A DNA stretch of 20,200 bases from Symsagittifera roscoffensis (lineage: Eukaryota > Xenacoelomorpha > Acoela > Convolutidae), in NCBI RefSeq assembly GCF_963678635.1, contig NW_026970934.1, positions 64,001-84,200 on the forward strand, given 5' to 3'. Below are positions 16,462 to 20,200 of this stretch, piece after piece (position 1 is the first letter of the stretch; each line of letters begins with the position of its first letter). The notes under the pieces are model-generated. The model did no database searches and had not been told where the DNA came from. It was given only the letters and a program-made list of their open reading frames with translations. The position numbers and the translations under genes are program-made.

Positions 16462-16761
16462 TTATTGTCTGGGCTCTGTGCTGTAGTCCGCTTCATTGCT
16501 GCTTTTCTTATTTTCGATATATAAGATGTTCGTTTTGTTCGGGCTTTTATCTGACGAAATGAGGTCGATAATTTCGTTTGTTTGTTTCCCCTTGTTCTTT
16601 GGACTGATTGCCTCCAGAAAATTTATACACGCCTGGCACTCGGATGATTTGTCCGTGAAGCCCATTTCCTGAATGAGCGATTTGAGGCTTGGCTTCGTCG
16701 GTGAGTTGATCTCATCTGGTGGCGGATAGGCTGGATGAAGATTTCGTGAAGATAATAAGTT
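16462..16761 (-). CDS. probable 3'-terminal exon, unrecognised protein (~99 residues)
   Basis: On the minus strand a strong polypyrimidine tract (TTTATTTTTCTTCTTTCGTT) leads to CCATAG at 16767-16762, an excellent splice acceptor. From there a frame is open for ~99 codons to TAA at 16462-16464. It begins with a Pro-rich part (HPAYPPPDEINSPTKP), then SLIQEMGFTDKSSECQACIN with the helix-like continuation FLEAI, then a Lys/Asn/Ser-rich end. Codons ending in G or C (ACG, TCG, CCG, CTC) are commoner than in the flanks. The SLIQEMGF phrase faintly resembles a UBA-type helix start, which I would not rely on. The in-frame ATG at 16665 could be an alternative start giving 67 residues. Upstream exons, if present, lie to the right; none was identified. 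Confidence 0.5.
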   Translation of the reverse strand, partial: NLLSSRNLHPAYPPPDEINSPTKPSLKSLIQEMGFTDKSSECQACINFLEAISPKNKGKQTNEIIDLISSDKSPNKTNILYIENKKSSNEADYSTEPRQ

Positions 16762-17200
16762 CTATGGACCAAGAACGAAAGAAGAAAAATAAAAGAAGTT
16801 TTTTGCAATAGAAGTCAAAACTAAGGGTGAAGCAGGGAATGTGCGGATAGTTAAACACGTCCGGATAGTTACACTCTACTCTGATTTAAAGACAGATTCC
16901 CTTAATTTAACTATTAGAAAACAAAGCTAAAATTTTTGAATTGTTAAGAAAGAAACACCTTAGCTTATTAGTTCATTTTATGAAGTGTTCGAACAAGAAA
17001 ACTGAATAATCCTAATGCTACGGTATATGCAGAAAAACTGTTTATTTTTTGTTAATTTACGGTAAATTAACCATGAAAAAAGTTTGAATTTACTTTCTAT
17101 GGCTATGATTTTTTTTAGTATTTACAGTCGTTATTCATAAAATTTCAACGTATTTATAGGCGTTTGACGGTGTGTCTGAGGTAGTAAAAATTTACACAAA
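16762..17200. other. non-coding region, presumed intron side of the minus-strand exon
   Basis: Nothing coding seen. The phrase CGGATAGTTA occurs twice (near 16845 and 16862). The rest is AT-rich. Confidence 0.4.
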
Positions 17201-17222
17201 CATTACGAGGCCAATCTGTGCA
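17201..17222 (+). repeat. left terminal inverted repeat of the 17201-18516 element
   Basis: Matches 18495-18516 in inverted orientation, 21 of 22 positions. Confidence 0.8.
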
Positions 17223-17235
17223 TTCTGTGCATTGC

Positions 17236-17570
17236 ATGCGGATTCCATAACAAGCCAAAATCAGATTTGTCTCGGAATCCTCATCATTGCTACTTTTCTT
17301 TGATCTTCTTTGCTGTTATGGATTCCAAAAACAAATACTTAAAACACTGTTTCACTCAAAATTGCGCCAAAATAGACGAGCTTGCGGAATCCGCAACTGT
17401 ACTTGCGGAATCCAAATTAGTTTGTAGAGTCCAAAAACAAACAATAAGACATATGTATAGTAAAATTGAGCTGGTGCGGAATTCGCAAATCTAAGCGGAA
17501 TCCGTAAAGTGTAAATGGAGCCCGCATATTGTAAAGGGAATCCGCATTTTGTTTGCGGATTCCATTTAAA
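17236..17570. repeat. left cluster of GCGGATTCC / GGAATCCGC words
   Basis: About ten exact or near copies in both orientations, for example TGCGGATTCC near 17239, TTGCGGAATCCGC near 17385 and TGCGGATTCC near 17553. Several form the 11-base palindrome GCGGA-A-TCCGC. Confidence 0.75.
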
Positions 17571-17687
17571 TATATGTATATATGTAGTAGCAATTATAAT
17601 TATATTTTTTAATTACATGATTTGATTTCACTAGGAATTTGAAAAGGAATTTTCTAGATCAGTCTTTGGGATTAACAGAATCATAAT

Positions 17688-18055
17688 TACTGACCAGTAT
17701 TTGGAATCGATGAAATCGCAAAGACTGAACTAATTCGACGATTTGCTATGCGTTAGATTTCTAGTCACTCTCAACGTTATGATTCCAAATAATTGCTTTA
17801 TTCCAAATTTTGGGGTTCCATCAACCCCCTCAACCCTAAATACTGACCAGTATTTGGGATAGATGGAATCGCAAATACTGACCTAATTTGGCGATATGCT
17901 GTGTGTTGTGTTTCCATACACTCTTAAACCAATTACTACAATTACTGAATTAATTCGGCGTTATGCTTCCAAAATCGGTTTTGTATTTCCATACACTCTC
18001 AACTCAATGACTCCAAATATTGAAATTATTCGGTGTTGTGTTTCCAAACTACTAA
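17688..18055. repeat. internal ~153 bp repeats
   Basis: TACTGACCAGTATTTGG starts units at 17688 and 17841. Both continue through AATCGCAAA-ACTGA, CTAATT-GGCGAT-TGCT and a TCCATACACTCTTAA-like end. Shortened copies with ATTACTGAATTAATTCGGCG begin at 17941 and about 18015. Confidence 0.7.
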
Positions 18056-18099
18056 AAGTTGACATCGAACAATTTAGGTAACAAATAAATTAAGACTTT

Positions 18100-18462
18100 T
18101 TCGTGGATTCCTCTGACAATGATTGAGTCTTTGCTTTTAAATTCCGCATTGCTAGAGATGAGAATTCCAGTTCTAGCTTTTAATTGTTCATATGCAAGTT
18201 CAGTATTGAACAAAATTCTGGAATCACTTACAGTTTGCGGAATCCGCTTACATTTATGGATTCGGCTTACATTTTGCGGAACCCACTTGCACTTGCGGAT
18301 TCCAAAATTACTAGTTTTTTCCGCTTGTTGCGGAATCCGCGACACAACAAATGTGCCGAAAAAATTTACGTTAGACTCATATGTACGCGGAATCCACGGA
18401 AGTTTTGTAAGTGGAATCCACTTAGATTTTGGAACATGAATAAGATTTTTTGGAATCCAGGA
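18100..18462. repeat. right cluster of GCGGATTCC / GGAATCCGC words
   Basis: About ten copies, including TTGCGGAATCCGC near 18236 and 18328, TTGCGGATTCC near 18293, and the variant GTGGAATCCAC near 18411, itself a palindrome around the same GGAATCC core. The last change keeps dyad symmetry. Confidence 0.75.
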
Positions 18463-18494
18463 ACATAAAGACTCGAAATGGTGCGCCTATCTAG

Positions 18495-18516
18495 TGCACA
18501 GTTTGGCCTCGTAATG
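18495..18516 (-). repeat. right terminal inverted repeat of the 17201-18516 element
   Basis: Inverse of the left end, 21 of 22 positions. Confidence 0.8.
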
Positions 18517-18570
18517 AAATGTTCGGATATTTTTTGTGTGCAGATGGTCGGAAAAAATGGTTCCTGGTAA

Positions 18571-18720
18571 CTAGAAACACCCCAGTTGCAACTCCTGAGA
18601 CATTTTTACCGGAATAAAAAAGGATCTCAAGCAACTCTGGACACGCAATCCTCGAGCAGGCAGCGTAAACAAAGGCCTCTGTTCTGTAAAGGTGAAGACA
18701 AACCCAGCAACAACGAGTAA
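18571..18720 (+). CDS. weak ORF with a single Cys-knuckle-like phrase
   Basis: A 49-codon frame without ATG, between TAA at 18568-18570 and TAA at 18718-18720. It is hydrophilic and basic, with SSSRQRKQRPLFCKGEDKPS near its end. The LFCKGEDKPS phrase resembles the start of a gag-type zinc knuckle of BEL/Pao retrotransposons, but the further Cys/His residues of such a knuckle are missing, and no reverse transcriptase is in the window. It sits in a short GC-richer stretch just outside the inverted-repeat element. Treat as a possible retroelement scrap. Confidence 0.2.
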   Translation, partial: LETPQLQLLRHFYRNKKGSQATLDTQSSSRQRKQRPLFCKGEDKPSNNE

Positions 18721-18760
18721 TTTAACTTCATGTATTACTGAATGTACGCCTTAGACTCAC

Positions 18761-18931
18761 ATGTCTCCGGTTTGCACAGTCATGCTGCTGGATAGAATAA
18801 TGAAGACCAAGTTGAAATATGGACAAACATTTAAGGAGAAATGCAATGTAGTTCATTCACAACAAAATTATTTCAGAAAAGAAATGAGAGTGATCAAACA
18901 CGATTGTTTGATTCAGTTTATTTTATTTTGA
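18761..18931 (+). CDS. weak 56-residue ORF
   Basis: An ATG at 18761 opens a frame to TGA at 18929-18931. It begins MSPVCTVMLLDRIMKTKLKY and has a mixed composition with three Cys. A different frame at 18841-19035 is also open (64 codons, Lys/Arg-rich end) and overlaps it, so at most one is real. No family is recognised. Together with the ORF just upstream it may be part of the same degraded element. Confidence 0.2.
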   Translation: MSPVCTVMLLDRIMKTKLKYGQTFKEKCNVVHSQQNYFRKEMRVIKHDCLIQFILF

Positions 18932-19035
18932 GAGTCGTGGAAAGATCATGGCGAAATCGAACAAAACACTTAAGAAAAAAAATAATTATCGCTAAAAAAC
19001 ATAAGCATAAAGCAAAAGACAACCAGGATTACTAG

Positions 19036-20200
19036 AGAAAATCACCTTCAATCCAAGTGAAGCTAGGCATACTCATCAGCACATATGAAGCCGTAAATTT
19101 CAAAAAAATTTCACCCGTGTAAATAGTCTACAAGTGGAGCAATGCGGACCAGGTTTTCAAGACAAATTAGTTTTGTGGATTTTAGTTGAAGTCTGAAAAT
19201 TTTTGAATATGATACTTAAATTCATCGATCATAATAATTCTTGAGGAGCTAAAAGGGCAAAAAAACTTCTTAATATAATTAATTCCAGACTTAGTGCAAA
19301 ATACATTGGGTTGAATTTTTTAATGGCAATTTGATTGTTCTAACCGCCCATAGGGTCTATCAAACAAAGGTTTTGATAAAATTTCCAAAAATAAGGAAAA
19401 ATGAACTGAAATTTTATCAGATTTCTTAGAAAAAATCCTTTCTCCTTGGTTCCTGTAGTGTAAATGTATTTGTTCTAGCACGGTATATATGAGTCAAATA
19501 ATTTGCCTCAGTTAAGCTTAAAACAAATTTTGAGCTGGTTCAAATCGCCCCATACGCGTCAAGAGCATGCGTTAAAACCATAGATTTTCTGTCCCAAATT
19601 TGCCGAAATTGCATTTTCAAACACCGATATTCACAAAAAGTGATTACAGGCTTTTTCGCATTCAAGCTCATGAAGAAAACATTTTTCAACTTTTAAGATA
19701 ATTTGCAAAACTCTTCTTTGAATATGAAAAAAAGTATTTGCTAGAAAACAAAAAAGCAAACAGCGCGGCGAATAATCATTTTTTTCTACAAAAGTTTGGA
19801 AGAAAAACCAGGTAAGGAAACCGTCTCAACGATTCCTGTATTCAAAAACGTTTATTTTTGATTGAACATTTTTTTGAATTTTATTGATGGGACCAGTTTT
19901 CTTGGCAACTAGTCTCTGGAAAAACTAAATAATGGTCAAATAAATCTTCGAATTTCAAAGTTCGAAGAAAACACGGGACAAAGTAACTTCCGGTTTGGGT
20001 AACAATAGTTTTTTTCTATTAACTTTTCCCATTTTTTATTTTAAGTTGAAATTTAGTCCTTCTTTTCAAGTTGAGGCAATTTCTTCACAATCAAACAAAC
20101 TCATATTTACTATTCAGTTACACAATTTAACTATGGAAAGCTGGGGACTTTTTTATGAAACCCTCACTCAATCACCCCATTCCCCCAACAGCCATCTCAG
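19036..20200. other. featureless AT-rich sequence to the end of the window
   Basis: I see no gene, inverted repeat or tandem repeat. A CCAGGTAAGG sequence at about 19809-19818 resembles a splice donor, but no coding frame precedes it. Confidence 0.4.

Larger units (their letters stand above)
17201..18516. mobile_element. ~1.3 kb inverted-repeat element packed with GCGGAATCCGC-like palindromes
   Basis: The ends, CATTACGAGGCCAATCTGTG at 17201 and the inverse of CATTACGAGGCCAAACTGTG ending at 18516, match over 22 bp with one mismatch. A TA dinucleotide inside each end (17204-17205 and 18512-18513) would fit a TA-duplicating element starting CGAGGCC; AAA on both outer sides is another possible short duplication. 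The interior has two clusters of a palindromic word GCGGA-A/T-TCCGC and a central zone of ~153 bp repeats. No transposase is visible. Open frames on both strands in 17267-18468 read as repetitive peptides (for example CGIR, GIH, RIP phrases) that simply mirror the repeated word, and they are not genes. Confidence 0.7.

Noticed and set aside
18052-18468. Open frames on both strands with CGIR/GIH/RIP-like repeats
   Set aside because: The peptides are translations of the repeated GGAATCCGC word in different frames, so coding is not needed to explain them.
17201-18516. Regularly recurring short palindromes as a CRISPR array
   Set aside because: Spacing is irregular, orientation varies, repeats are too short and degenerate, and the setting is eukaryotic.

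Overview
The window is AT-rich eukaryotic DNA, most probably from an invertebrate animal; I cannot name the species. The evidence is long gene-poor stretches, coding blocks bounded by splice-site-like sequences rather than by start codons, many degraded repeats, and no operon-like packing. I saw no rRNA, tRNA-like gene or CRISPR array when reading by eye.

Left part (1-4340) holds most of the recognisable protein sequence. A Ser/Gln/Pro-rich C-terminal tail with a basic nuclear-localisation-like motif enters from the left edge (3-338). It is followed on the same strand by a broken palm-domain fragment of a protein-primed family B DNA polymerase of the Polinton/adintovirus-like kind (468-1393), with one frameshift and an altered motif C. 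A second unrecognised acidic coding block follows (1642-2058). Facing these on the minus strand is a long exon (2787-4337) encoding a NERD nuclease-like domain joined to the N-terminal half of a superfamily 1 helicase. Its apparent stop codon sits inside a good splice-donor sequence, so the gene probably continues in another exon.

Middle part (4340-14110) is almost all non-coding and repeat-derived. It contains a 49-codon ATG ORF or 3' exon (6825-6974, minus), a ~1.04 kb terminal-inverted-repeat element (7419-8460) with a G-rich minisatellite core, and two direct copies of a ~1.8 kb repeat (9043-10822 and 11777-13579 onward). The second copy runs into three tandem ~175 bp units, each carrying a palindrome. 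A ~120 bp repeat occurs at 5895-6015 and again directly after the first long copy.

Right part (14110-20200) contains a 10-bp-stem hairpin, a C20 tract and a less AT-rich patch (15.2-16.8 kb) with convergent coding remnants: a frameshifted pair on the plus strand (16138-16423) and a good 3'-exon candidate on the minus strand (16462-16761). A second inverted-repeat element (17201-18516) is packed with GCGGAATCCGC-like palindromes. Weak short ORFs follow, and the last ~1.2 kb is featureless.

The genes do not form an evident pathway. The best reading is a transposon-rich intergenic landscape holding the remains of a Polinton-like element and a NERD-helicase gene whose relation to that element is unknown. 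All alignments and boundaries were made by eye.
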